A stretch of 64,000 bases of DNA. It comes from Leisingera sp. SS27. GTDB lineage: Bacteria; Pseudomonadota; Alphaproteobacteria; Rhodobacterales; Rhodobacteraceae. Where the stretch lies: NCBI RefSeq assembly GCF_028368855.1, contig NZ_JAQNCY010000002.1:186001-250000 (forward strand). The letters run 5' to 3'. The translations under genes and the position numbers were made by a program. The notes beneath the pieces were generated by a model. It was given only the letters and a program-made list of their open reading frames with translations. It was not told where the DNA came from and searched no databases. Below are positions 42,953 to 51,605 of this stretch, one piece after another (position 1 is the first letter of the stretch; each line of letters starts with the position of its first letter).

Positions 42953-43000
42953 CAAAAGTTTTACTGAAAACTTTTGGTAATTTTCTTTTACAAGAAAATT
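42953..43000. repeat. Tandem AT-rich hairpins between convergent genes
   Basis: Two perfect hairpins three bases apart: CAAAAGTTTT-ACTG-AAAACTTTTG (42953-42976) and AATTTTCTT-TTAC-AAGAAAATT (42979-43000, 9-bp arms as read). They lie between the membrane-protein gene and the convergent reductive dehalogenase gene and stand out from GC-rich surroundings. They probably end both transcripts. Confidence 0.55.
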
Positions 43001-43024
43001 GTGCCGTTCCATCAGGACCGTGGC

Positions 43025-46000
43025 TCAGAGATCAATCTCCAGCACCCCCCCCGGCGCCAGCGCGCGGGACTGGCAGAGAATGATGGCGCCCTCGCGCTGC
43101 TTGTTCGACAGTACAAAGTCGCGGTGTTCAGCGTCGCCGGCAATAAGCCCGCATTTGCAGACCCCGCAGATCCCGTCGGAGCATTTCACATCCACGTGGA
43201 TGCCGCTTTCGGCCAGTGCTTCAGTTGCAGTCTTTTCCGCTGGAACCAGAATCTCGCGGCCCGATTTTGCCAGCTTCAGGGTAAAGGGATGGTTCTCGTA
43301 TTCGGGCTGTTCGGGAACCGAGAAATACTCCATGTGACGGGCCTCTTCGGGGAAGCCATTGGCTTCCGCCGCCTCCAGCACGGCCTGCATGTAGGCTTCC
43401 GGCCCGCAGGTGTAGACATGGCTGCCGGGGGTGTACCTCAGAACCTCCTGAAGGTCCGCACGGGTGCCCTGGTCGGAAAAATGCAGATGTACTTTATCAA
43501 TCCACGGCGCGGCTTCCAGATCCAATAAGAACCCTGCACTTATCTTTTTCGAATATGAAAAGTGGAATTCGAAGTCCCGGTCCAGAGCGTGCAAACGGTG
43601 AGCCATGGCGATCATCGGCGTCACCCCTATGCCGCCGCCCATCAGGTAGGATTTGGCGGCATCCTCTGCCAGCGGGAAGTGGTTGACCGGCTTGGATATG
43701 AAGACCAGCCGCCCCTCATCAAAGATCCGGTGCATGAGCCTGGACCCGCCGCGGCCTCCGTCTTCGCGCTGCACCGCAATCTGGTATTTCGACCGGTCGG
43801 CCGGATCGCCCGACAGCGAGTACTGGCGGAAAAATTCCGGCGCTACCACCACGTCGATGTGGGCGCCTGCGGTCGCCTGCGGGAGCGGCGCACCGTCCGG
43901 CAGGGAGAACTCATATTTGGTAACAGCCTCCGCCATCTGCTCGACCTTGGACAGGCGCACCCGCATGACCGGCGCTGCACCCTGATCAGCGGTATAGACA
44001 TGTTCCGGCGGCAGGCCTGCCGCGCGGCGGCGCTTGTGCTCCGCTGCCGGGATCATCGCCTGATAGGCAGCAATTCCGGCCTCGCGGTCCATCGGCGCGG
44101 GCCAGGCATAGGGCGGCGGCGCCAGCTGTGCGGGGTAGACCGCCAGCGTCTGGTCCTCAAACTTCAGATCTAAGTCCTTGGACAGCTTACGGGCATTCAC
44201 AGGATGCGGCGAGGGCGCGTAGGGCCCCTCTTCCACCATCTCCAGATCCCACCACCATTTCTTAGCGGTATTGACCTCGCCATGGCCCAGCGCGTCGTCG
44301 AGTTTTGCGAGCAATGGCGCGCTGCCCGGCATATTCATCGCGGCCCAGCGGAACGGCGCCTCTGCAAACAACCCTTCCAGGTTCCAGGGGCAGGTTTTCA
44401 TGCAGCGGCCGCACATCGCGCCGCCCGGTACAGTGACGCGGTAGGTGGTGCATTTCTGGCTGTCGGACTTCCAGATCTCGTAGCCGTTGAACATCAGCTT
44501 CGGCCCGGCGGTGATGGCGCCGGACGGGCATTCGCGGGCGCATTTGTTGCAGGCTTCACAGAACCGCTGCAGGCCGAAATCCACCGGTTTGTCGTGGGTC
44601 ATCGGCAGGTTGGTGGTCACGGCACCGGATTTCAGGCGGGGGCCGAGGAAGGGGTTCAGGATCACCTCGCCGATGCGGGAGACCTCACCCAGGCCCGACA
44701 GCAGCAACAGCGGCGGCTGCAGCACCTCGCCGTCCATCACCGAATGCACCCGGGCGGTATAGCCGAGGTTGCGGATCTGCTGCGCGATCACCCCGCCCAG
44801 CAGCGAGAACCGCAGATAGGCGCGCATCGACTGGGCGCAGGCGATCCAGTCATCACCGGAGGCGCCCTCCATCGTCTCATGGCCCTGGTCGATGATGATG
44901 CTGATGGCGTTTTCATGGTAGGGCGCCAGCACTTCGCCCGCCGCGTCGTGGGAGTAATATGCCCAGTCCGGGCAGCGCGAGAGGCCCACCGCGTCGCAGC
45001 CAAGGAAATAGGCGGCGGCCTTGATATTGGCGGCATTGCGGGCAGCGTCCGCGGCGCTGGGGTCGACCCGTGGCGCATGGTCGCCGTCCTGCAGCAGCAC
45101 CAAGGCCGCGAGCGAGGAGCGAAAGGCAAAGGCCGAAGAGGATTTGCGGACGTAGTTTCCGTTCTTCGCCGCCTCCTGCGGGCCCTTGCCGAGGTCGCCG
45201 AACAGGGAGCGTGCGAACATGTCAGCACGTTTCGGGACGCGCGCTACATTCACCTCGTCTATGTAGGTGGTTGGGTCTGCCACCCGCTTCAGGGTCTCGA
45301 ATGGGTGCGGGCCATCCATGAAGCGGCGCTTGGCGTAGGGGTCGCGGGTTGCAGCGCTCTTGGCGTGGGCGCCAAGTCCCAGCCGGTATTTGAGCCCCGG
45401 CGCCTGACCCGGCACCAGCGGCAGATCGGCGGCCAGTTCCAGCGTGGTGGTCACGGCAGCGATGCCGAAACGGCCGCCGAGGAACGGGTTTGCCGGCACA
45501 CCATCCTCATAGGTGGCAAGCCCGGCCTGCACCGCCAGCTTGCCCAGATGCACGTCACTGGCCGCACCGGTATGCGCGCGCGCCTCCCACCCCAGAAGGC
45601 GGATGTAGCTGGCAAGCGTCACCACGGTTTCCGCCGCCCGCAGGCAGGCGCGCTGGTTCTGCGCATCCGACAGCCAATCAGTGCCATCCTCGCCCGCTTC
45701 GGGGTCGCGTGGAAATTCGTATACGTAAACCAGTGCGTGCGTGTGGTGGCGGCAGTCCGCGGGCGGGGCCTGCATCGCCTCGCGCAGGTTCGCCATCACC
45801 ACGTCGATGCCGGAGGCAAAGGTCTTGGTCTGTTTCGTGCGCAGGGTTTCCGCCAGTGCCGCCACATCCGGGTTCACCAGCGGCGCGCCCAGCCAGGCGT
45901 CAGAGGGCACCGCGCAGGCGCCCGCCAGAGAGGCGTCGCAGAAGTAGCCAAAGGCCTTCAGATGATCCGTGCGCTCCTGCGGGTCGACAGGGATTTCTGC

Positions 46001-46222
46001 GCGTTCCTTTTTCACCAGCCCCTCGCGGGTGGCGTCCAGCATCGCCTGGTAGTCCCGCATTGCGTTGACGAGGGAGAGCGGCGCATCGGGGCGGCGGAAG
46101 CTGACCTGCGCCAGCGGCGGCAGTGCATCCAGTCCTTCGGGGGCCGCCTGCCGCACAAGGGTCTCCATCGGGTACGGCCCCAGGTGCACAGGCCGGTTGC
46201 GGTAGGAAAACAGCTTGCCCAT
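43025..46222 (-). CDS. Self-sufficient cobalamin-dependent reductive dehalogenase (RdhA fused to ferredoxin reductase)
   Basis: A 1065-residue cytosolic protein with no twin-arginine or Sec signal. Residues 1-700 are a BhbA/NpRdhA-type reductive dehalogenase; two [4Fe-4S] sites are visible as C555, C558, C561, C565 (FCEACNKCARECP) and C591 with C604, C607, C611 (CGRCMKTCPW). Y469, K531 and R595 keep the exact spacing of the Tyr426, Lys488 and Arg552 active-site residues I recall for NpRdhA (+43 each). Residues 750-1065 form a phthalate-dioxygenase-reductase-like unit: RQYSLS flavin site (799-804), GGGIGVTPM nucleotide site, CGP at 939-941, and a plant-type [2Fe-2S] set C1014, C1019, C1022, C1050. 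It would remove halogens from aromatics using NAD(P)H, without RdhB. MarR gene is 16 bases upstream. Confidence 0.9.
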   Translation of the reverse strand: MGKLFSYRNRPVHLGPYPMETLVRQAAPEGLDALPPLAQVSFRRPDAPLSLVNAMRDYQAMLDATREGLVKKERAEIPVDPQERTDHLKAFGYFCDASLAGACAVPSDAWLGAPLVNPDVAALAETLRTKQTKTFASGIDVVMANLREAMQAPPADCRHHTHALVYVYEFPRDPEAGEDGTDWLSDAQNQRACLRAAETVVTLASYIRLLGWEARAHTGAASDVHLGKLAVQAGLATYEDGVPANPFLGGRFGIAAVTTTLELAADLPLVPGQAPGLKYRLGLGAHAKSAATRDPYAKRRFMDGPHPFETLKRVADPTTYIDEVNVARVPKRADMFARSLFGDLGKGPQEAAKNGNYVRKSSSAFAFRSSLAALVLLQDGDHAPRVDPSAADAARNAANIKAAAYFLGCDAVGLSRCPDWAYYSHDAAGEVLAPYHENAISIIIDQGHETMEGASGDDWIACAQSMRAYLRFSLLGGVIAQQIRNLGYTARVHSVMDGEVLQPPLLLLSGLGEVSRIGEVILNPFLGPRLKSGAVTTNLPMTHDKPVDFGLQRFCEACNKCARECPSGAITAGPKLMFNGYEIWKSDSQKCTTYRVTVPGGAMCGRCMKTCPWNLEGLFAEAPFRWAAMNMPGSAPLLAKLDDALGHGEVNTAKKWWWDLEMVEEGPYAPSPHPVNARKLSKDLDLKFEDQTLAVYPAQLAPPPYAWPAPMDREAGIAAYQAMIPAAEHKRRRAAGLPPEHVYTADQGAAPVMRVRLSKVEQMAEAVTKYEFSLPDGAPLPQATAGAHIDVVVAPEFFRQYSLSGDPADRSKYQIAVQREDGGRGGSRLMHRIFDEGRLVFISKPVNHFPLAEDAAKSYLMGGGIGVTPMIAMAHRLHALDRDFEFHFSYSKKISAGFLLDLEAAPWIDKVHLHFSDQGTRADLQEVLRYTPGSHVYTCGPEAYMQAVLEAAEANGFPEEARHMEYFSVPEQPEYENHPFTLKLAKSGREILVPAEKTATEALAESGIHVDVKCSDGICGVCKCGLIAGDAEHRDFVLSNKQREGAIILCQSRALAPGGVLEIDL

Positions 46223-46238
46223 GGAAGGCCCCTTTGAG

Positions 46239-46691
46239 TTACAGCTTGGCGACGATGCGCGGCTCGTCCTGCAGCAGCCTGGCGGCGGATTGGCGCAGCG
46301 CAGAAAGTTCTTCGCCGCTCAGCTTGGCCTCAAAATACGCGGCGTTCTCCTGCGCGATGGGCAGCACCGCCAGCAGTGCGGCTTGCCCCGGCACGGTCAG
46401 CGCTACCCGGATTGAGCGCCCGTCGCCCTCTCCGCTGCGGCGGGTGATCAGCCCGCCGGCCTCCATCTGACGCAAGGCGCGGGAGGTGGCGGTGCGGTCG
46501 ATACCGATGAAATCAGCAATCTCCGAGGGGGTCGCCAGCCCCTCTTCCCCCGCGGCCAGCAGCACGCACCAGGTGACGCGGGTCAGCCTGTATTCCGCGA
46601 TGCGTTGTTCAAAACGGCGTTCGATCACGCGCGCCAGCATGGTGATCTGGTAGCCAAGGGATTGGTGCAGGTGGAAGCGTTGCTGAGTCAT
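46239..46691 (-). CDS. MarR-family regulator of the dehalogenase operon
   Basis: A 150-residue MarR protein: LGYQITMLARVIERRFEQRIAEYRLTRVTWCVLLAAGEEGLATPSEIADFIGIDRTATSRALRQMEAGGLITRRSGEGDGRSIRVALT, in order dimer helix, HTH (TPSEIADFIGIDRTATSRALRQME) and wing (GEGDGRSIRVAL). It precedes the dehalogenase gene by 16 bases, so the two are one operon. A perfect palindrome covers the bases just before the ATG at 46691, so it probably represses itself and the dehalogenase until a halogenated aromatic binds. A GTG at 46703 inside the palindrome is an alternative start. Confidence 0.88.
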   Translation of the reverse strand: MTQQRFHLHQSLGYQITMLARVIERRFEQRIAEYRLTRVTWCVLLAAGEEGLATPSEIADFIGIDRTATSRALRQMEAGGLITRRSGEGDGRSIRVALTVPGQAALLAVLPIAQENAAYFEAKLSGEELSALRQSAARLLQDEPRIVAKL

Positions 46692-46693
46692 GG

Positions 46694-46712
46694 TAATTGA
46701 CACTGTCAATTA
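46694..46712 (-). promoter_or_regulatory. Perfect 19-bp palindrome, MarR operator
   Basis: TAATTGACACTGTCAATTA: two 9-base arms around one C. It overlaps the start region of the marR-dehalogenase operon, where binding would block expression. Confidence 0.7.
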
Positions 46713-46849
46713 CTTTCCCATCAAAAGCCAGCGAAATCTGACCATGCCCTCCAGGCCATGGCCCGGATGGACGTAACGCGATCTGCGAGGCGTTGCATCA
46801 TTGCGGGCAGCCTGTATCGTCAAATCAGGCATGCTCTCAGGAGGTTAGC

Positions 46850-49138
46850 ATGAAATTCCGCTTTCCCATCGTCATCATTGACGAAGATTTCCGCTCCGAA
46901 AACTCTTCAGGCTCAGGCATCCGCGCCTTGGCCCAGGCCATTGAGGATGAAGGGTTCGAGGTGCAGGGCGTCACCGGCTACGGCGACCTGTCGCAATATG
47001 CACAGCAGCAGTCCCGCGCCAGCGCCTTTGTTCTGTCCATCGATGACGAGGAATTCACCACCGGCCCCGATCTGGACCCCGCTGTAGTCGCCCTGCGCAC
47101 GTTTATTGAGGAAGTGCGCTGGAAAAACGCCGATGTGCCGATCTACATCTACGGCGAGACCAAGACCAGCCGCCACCTGCCCAATGACATCCTGCGCGAG
47201 CTGCATGGCTTCATCCATATGTTCGAGGACACGCCGGAGTTTGTCGCCCGCCACATCATCCGCGAGGCAAAGAGTTACCTGGAAAGCATCCAGCCGCCGT
47301 TCTTCAGGAAGCTGCTGGATTACGCCGAGGACGGCTCCTACTCCTGGCACTGCCCGGGGCATTCCGGCGGCGTGGCCTTCCTGAAAAGCCCGGTCGGGCA
47401 GATGTACCACCAGTTCTACGGCGAAAACATGCTGCGGGCCGACGTTTGCAACGCAGTTGAGGAGCTGGGGCAGCTGTTGGACCATAATGGCGCGATTGGC
47501 GCCTCGGAACGCAATGCCGCGCGGATCTTCAACGCCGACCACTGCTATTTCGTGACCAATGGCACCTCGACCTCCAACAAGATGGTCTGGCATCACACGG
47601 TGGCACCGGGCGACGTGGTGGTGGTTGACCGCAATTGCCACAAGTCGATCCTGCATTCGATCATCATGACCGGCGCCATCCCGGTGTTCCTGAAGCCGAC
47701 CCGCAATCATTGGGGCATCATCGGCCCGATTCCGCATTCGGAATTCGAAATAGACAGCATAAAGGCCAAGATCCGCGCCAACCCGCTGCTGAAGGGCGTG
47801 GACGCCGATGCGGTGAAACCGCGGATCCTGACGCTGACGCAGTCGACCTATGACGGGGTGCTCTACAATACCGAGGTGATCAAGGGCCAGCTGGACGGCT
47901 ATACGGAGAACCTGCATTTCGACGAGGCCTGGCTGCCGCATGCGGCGTTTCACCCGTTTTATGGCAGCTATCACGCGATGGGCCGCAAGCGGGCGCGCAC
48001 CAAGCATTCGGTAACCTATGCCACCCAGTCGATTCACAAGCTGCTGGCGGGCATCAGCCAGGCCAGCCATGTGCTGGTGCAGGACAGCGAGGAGACCAAG
48101 CTGGACCGGCATCTGTTCAACGAGGCCTACCTGATGCACACCTCCACCAGCCCGCAGTATTCGATCATCGCCAGCTGCGATGTGGCGGCGGCGATGATGG
48201 AGCCGCCGGGCGGTACCGCGCTGGTCGAGGAAAGCATCATGGAGGCGCTGGATTTCCGCCGCGCCATGCGCAAGGTCGATGAGGAATACGGCGCCGATGA
48301 CTGGTGGTTCCAGGTCTGGGGCCCGGAGGATCTAGCCGAGGACGGGATCGGCAGCACCAACGACTGGGTTCTGAGGAAAACCGACGCCGACGGCGTGCAG
48401 GCGGGCGGCGAGGACAGCTGGCACGGCTTTGGCGACATGGCGCCGGGGTTCAACATGCTGGACCCGATCAAGGCCACCATCATCACACCCGGCCTCAAAC
48501 TGGACGGCCGGTTCGAGGACTGGGGCATCCCGGCCTCGATCGTGACCAAATATCTGGCCGAACATGGCGTGGTGGTGGAAAAGACCGGGCTTTATTCCTT
48601 CTTCATCATGTTCACCATCGGCATCACCAAGGGCCGCTGGAATTCACTGCTAAGCGCGCTGCAGCAGTTCAAGGACGACTTTGCCCGCAACCTGGCCGTG
48701 CCGCGCGCGATGCCGGAGTTCTGCGCCAGCCAGCCGCGGTATGAGCAGATGGGCCTGCGCGACCTGTGCCAGCATGTGCATGCGCTGTATTCCAAGAACA
48801 ACGTGGCGCGGCTGTCGACAGAGATGTACCTGAGCGACCTGACACCGGCGATGAAGCCGAGCGATGCCTTCAGCCAAATCGCCCGGCGCACCACCCAGCG
48901 GGTGCCGATTGATGATCTGGAAGGGCGCATCACCACCAGCCTGGTGACCCCCTACCCGCCTGGCATTCCGCTGCTGATCCCGGGCGAGGTGTTCAACAAG
49001 AAGATCGTGGAATACCTGAAGTTCAACCGCGCCTTCGGGCGGGAATGCCCGGGATTCGAGACCGACATCCACGGGTTGGTGCAGGAAACCGGGCCCGACG
49101 GGCTGACCCATTACTTCGCCGACTGCGTGGCGGAATAG
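46850..49138 (+). CDS. Orn/Lys/Arg decarboxylase, PLP fold-type I (biodegradative class)
   Basis: A 762-residue member of the large inducible-type family: an N-terminal wing (receiver-like) domain (residues 1-130, FPIVIIDEDFRSENSSGSGI), then the PLP core with SWHCPGHSGGVAFLKSP, HCYFVTNGTSTSNKMVWH, DRNCHKSILHS, HFDEAW (D358) and the PLP lysine K397 in ATQSIHKLLAGISQASHV, and a C-terminal domain (TPYPPGIPLLIPGEVF). These enzymes decarboxylate arginine, lysine or ornithine to a polyamine. Which one is not evident. ATG at 46850 behind CAGGAGG. It diverges from the marR-dehalogenase operon over 158 bases. Confidence 0.9.
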   Translation: MKFRFPIVIIDEDFRSENSSGSGIRALAQAIEDEGFEVQGVTGYGDLSQYAQQQSRASAFVLSIDDEEFTTGPDLDPAVVALRTFIEEVRWKNADVPIYIYGETKTSRHLPNDILRELHGFIHMFEDTPEFVARHIIREAKSYLESIQPPFFRKLLDYAEDGSYSWHCPGHSGGVAFLKSPVGQMYHQFYGENMLRADVCNAVEELGQLLDHNGAIGASERNAARIFNADHCYFVTNGTSTSNKMVWHHTVAPGDVVVVDRNCHKSILHSIIMTGAIPVFLKPTRNHWGIIGPIPHSEFEIDSIKAKIRANPLLKGVDADAVKPRILTLTQSTYDGVLYNTEVIKGQLDGYTENLHFDEAWLPHAAFHPFYGSYHAMGRKRARTKHSVTYATQSIHKLLAGISQASHVLVQDSEETKLDRHLFNEAYLMHTSTSPQYSIIASCDVAAAMMEPPGGTALVEESIMEALDFRRAMRKVDEEYGADDWWFQVWGPEDLAEDGIGSTNDWVLRKTDADGVQAGGEDSWHGFGDMAPGFNMLDPIKATIITPGLKLDGRFEDWGIPASIVTKYLAEHGVVVEKTGLYSFFIMFTIGITKGRWNSLLSALQQFKDDFARNLAVPRAMPEFCASQPRYEQMGLRDLCQHVHALYSKNNVARLSTEMYLSDLTPAMKPSDAFSQIARRTTQRVPIDDLEGRITTSLVTPYPPGIPLLIPGEVFNKKIVEYLKFNRAFGRECPGFETDIHGLVQETGPDGLTHYFADCVAE

Positions 49139-49145
49139 TAATAGT

Positions 49146-49171
49146 GGCGGCCACGTTTCCACGCGGCCGCC
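49146..49171. terminator. Hairpin between convergent decarboxylase and E1 genes
   Basis: GGCGGCC-A-CGT and ACG-C-GGCCGCC pair with one mismatch around TTCC, seven bases after the decarboxylase stop. No T-run is seen. Confidence 0.4.
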
Positions 49172-49210
49172 CCTGTGCTTCAACCTGATCTCGCAAGCTC
49201 AGACAGGCGT

Positions 49211-51595
49211 TTACCCGGCCGGCACCGCGTTGCTGACCCGTTTGCCGGCGGTCAACCCGTTCACCTTGGCCACGATAGCGGCAGCATCCAGCCCGTGGTG
49301 GCGGTAGAGATCACCGATGGTGCCGGTCTGGCCGAAATGCTCCACCCCCAGCGGGATGGTCTGGTGGCCGGCAACCCCGCCCAGCCAGGCAAGCGTCGCC
49401 GGGTGGCCGTCGATCACGGTGATCACCTTGCAGTGCGGCGGCAGACCGCCCATCAGAGTTTCAATATGGGACCTGGCGGCGGCGTTGCCGCGCGCGCGCG
49501 CCCGCTGCGCCGCGGTCCAGCCCGCGTTCAGCCGGTCGGCAGAGGTGACGGCCAGCACGCCCACGTCGCGGCGGCTTTCGCCGATGATTCCCGCAGCCTT
49601 GATCGCCTCCGGTGCCACCGCGCCCTGGTAGGCGATCACCACATCGCAGTTCGGCCCCGGTTTGCGCAGCCAGTAGCCGCCGTCGATGGCCCCCTGGCGG
49701 AAGTCCTCATCGGCGCGCTTGCCGGGCTGCTCCATCGGGCTAGTGGTGAGGCGCAAATAGACCGAGCCGCCGGTCTCGTCGCGCAGCCAGGTGCGCTCAT
49801 CCGGGTCGCCCTCGCCGTCGCGCTGCAGGTAGTCGAAGGCCCATTCCATGATCACTGCCAGCTCATCGGCAAAGGCCGGTTCAAACGCTGCCAGTCCGTC
49901 CTGCGACATGCCGATAAGCGGTGTGCCGATCGACTGATGCGCGCCGCCTTCGGGCGCCAGCGTCACACCCGACGGGGTGCCGACGATCATGAAACGCGCG
50001 TCCTGGTAGCAGGCATAGTTAAGCGCATCGAGGCCGCGGCAGACAAAGGGGTCGTAAACCGTGCCAATGGGGATCACCCGCTTGCCGAACAGCGAATGCG
50101 ACAGGCCCGCAGCGCCCAAGAGCAGGAACAGGTTCATCTCCGCGATGCCCAGCTCCAGATGCTGGCCTTCGGGGGCAAAGTTCCATTTCGCCGTCGACGG
50201 GATGCGGTGCTCGATAAAGGCATCCTTTTGCACCTCGCGGGCAAACAGCTTGCGCCGGTTGACCCAAGGCCCGAGCCCGGTGGTGCCGGTCACATCGGGC
50301 GAGGTCGTGAGGATCCGCGCCGCCAGTTCGCTGTCGCCCTTGGACAGATCATCAAGGATCTTGCCGAACGCCATCTGGGTGGAGATTTCGCGGGAGGTGC
50401 CGATGGCAATCGCGGGCACCGGCAGCGGCGCGTCGAAATGGCGGCGCGGGCCTTCGGCAAAGAACGGCACCTGACGCAGGAAGCCCTGCAGCGCGGCGGG
50501 GTCGGAAACGGTGGCGAAGGGCTCCCATTCCGCACCTTCCGCAACGCCCATATGGGCCTGCCATTCCGCCATCTGCGCCTTGGTCATCAGCCCGCCGTGG
50601 TTGTCCTTGTGGCCGGCAATCGGCGTGCCCCAGCCCTTGACCGTATAGGCCAGGAAGCAGACCGGGCGGTCGTGGCCGATGGATGCGAAAGTGTCCGCCA
50701 TCGTCTCGACGCAGTTGCCGCCGAGGTTTTCCATCAGCTCCGCCAGCTCATCATCGCTGCGTTTCTCAATCAGCGCGCTGACATCGCCCTGGTCGCCCAG
50801 ATCATCCATCAGGTGCTGCCGCCAGACCGCACCACCCATGTAGGTGAGCGCGGAATACTGCTGGTTCGGGCAGGCATCGATCCAGGCGCGCAAGCGCTCG
50901 CCTCCCGGCTCCTCGAATGCAGCCCGCTGCAAGGCGCCGTATTTCACCCGCACTACGTCCCAGCCGAAGGCGTCAAAGATCTTCTCGATCCGCTCGAACA
51001 GCCCCTCGCGGACGATGCCGTCCAGCGACTGACGGTTGTAGTCGATGATCCACCAGGTATTGCGCAGATCGTTCTTCCAGCCTTCCTGCAGCACCTCGTA
51101 GATGTTGCCCTCGTCCAGCTCAGCATCACCTGCCAGCGCCACCATACGGCCGGTGCGGGCGTCCTGTCCCCAGTCCTTGGCGGTGATGAAATCCTGCACC
51201 ATCGAAGCCAGCGCGGTGATTCCGACGCCCAGGCCGACAGAGCCGGTGGAGAAATCCACGTCATCCACGTCCTTGGTGCGGCTGGGATAGCTCTGCACCC
51301 CACCGAAGCCGCGGAAATTCTCCATCTTCTCGCGGGTCTGGTTGCCCATCAGGTACTGCATCGCATGAAAGACCGGCGAGGCATGCGGTTTCACCGCCAC
51401 CCGGTCGCCGGGCTTCAGTGCAGAAAAATACAGCGCCGTCATGATCGACACCATCGACGCCGACGAGGCCTGATGCCCCCCGATCTTGATCCCGTCCGCC
51501 TTGGGGCGGATGTGGTTCGCGTTGTGAATCATCCAATGCGACAGCCACAACAGCCGCTGTTCGATGGTCTTGAGGTGGGTCAGATCGGGGCGCAT
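49211..51595 (-). CDS. mdeB: Homodimeric 2-oxoacid dehydrogenase E1 / transketolase-like protein (MdeB-like)
   Basis: A 794-residue thiamine-diphosphate enzyme of the AceE-type E1 group. N-terminal HANHIRPKADGIKIGGHQASSASMVSIMTALYF, TPP/Mg site GDAELDEGNIYEVLQEGW followed by WIIDYNRQSLDG, FLAYTVKGWGTPIAGHKDNHGGLM, and the pyrimidine-binding half HLELGIAEMNLFLLLGAAGL plus a transketolase C-terminal domain. Its gene starts 11 bases after the methionine gamma-lyase gene. In Pseudomonas putida mdeA is followed by mdeB, an E1 relative proposed to use 2-oxobutyrate. The same role is inferred here; E2 and E3 are not in the window. Confidence 0.82.
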   Translation of the reverse strand: MRPDLTHLKTIEQRLLWLSHWMIHNANHIRPKADGIKIGGHQASSASMVSIMTALYFSALKPGDRVAVKPHASPVFHAMQYLMGNQTREKMENFRGFGGVQSYPSRTKDVDDVDFSTGSVGLGVGITALASMVQDFITAKDWGQDARTGRMVALAGDAELDEGNIYEVLQEGWKNDLRNTWWIIDYNRQSLDGIVREGLFERIEKIFDAFGWDVVRVKYGALQRAAFEEPGGERLRAWIDACPNQQYSALTYMGGAVWRQHLMDDLGDQGDVSALIEKRSDDELAELMENLGGNCVETMADTFASIGHDRPVCFLAYTVKGWGTPIAGHKDNHGGLMTKAQMAEWQAHMGVAEGAEWEPFATVSDPAALQGFLRQVPFFAEGPRRHFDAPLPVPAIAIGTSREISTQMAFGKILDDLSKGDSELAARILTTSPDVTGTTGLGPWVNRRKLFAREVQKDAFIEHRIPSTAKWNFAPEGQHLELGIAEMNLFLLLGAAGLSHSLFGKRVIPIGTVYDPFVCRGLDALNYACYQDARFMIVGTPSGVTLAPEGGAHQSIGTPLIGMSQDGLAAFEPAFADELAVIMEWAFDYLQRDGEGDPDERTWLRDETGGSVYLRLTTSPMEQPGKRADEDFRQGAIDGGYWLRKPGPNCDVVIAYQGAVAPEAIKAAGIIGESRRDVGVLAVTSADRLNAGWTAAQRARARGNAAARSHIETLMGGLPPHCKVITVIDGHPATLAWLGGVAGHQTIPLGVEHFGQTGTIGDLYRHHGLDAAAIVAKVNGLTAGKRVSNAVPAG

Positions 51596-51605
51596 GGTTC
51601 TCTCC

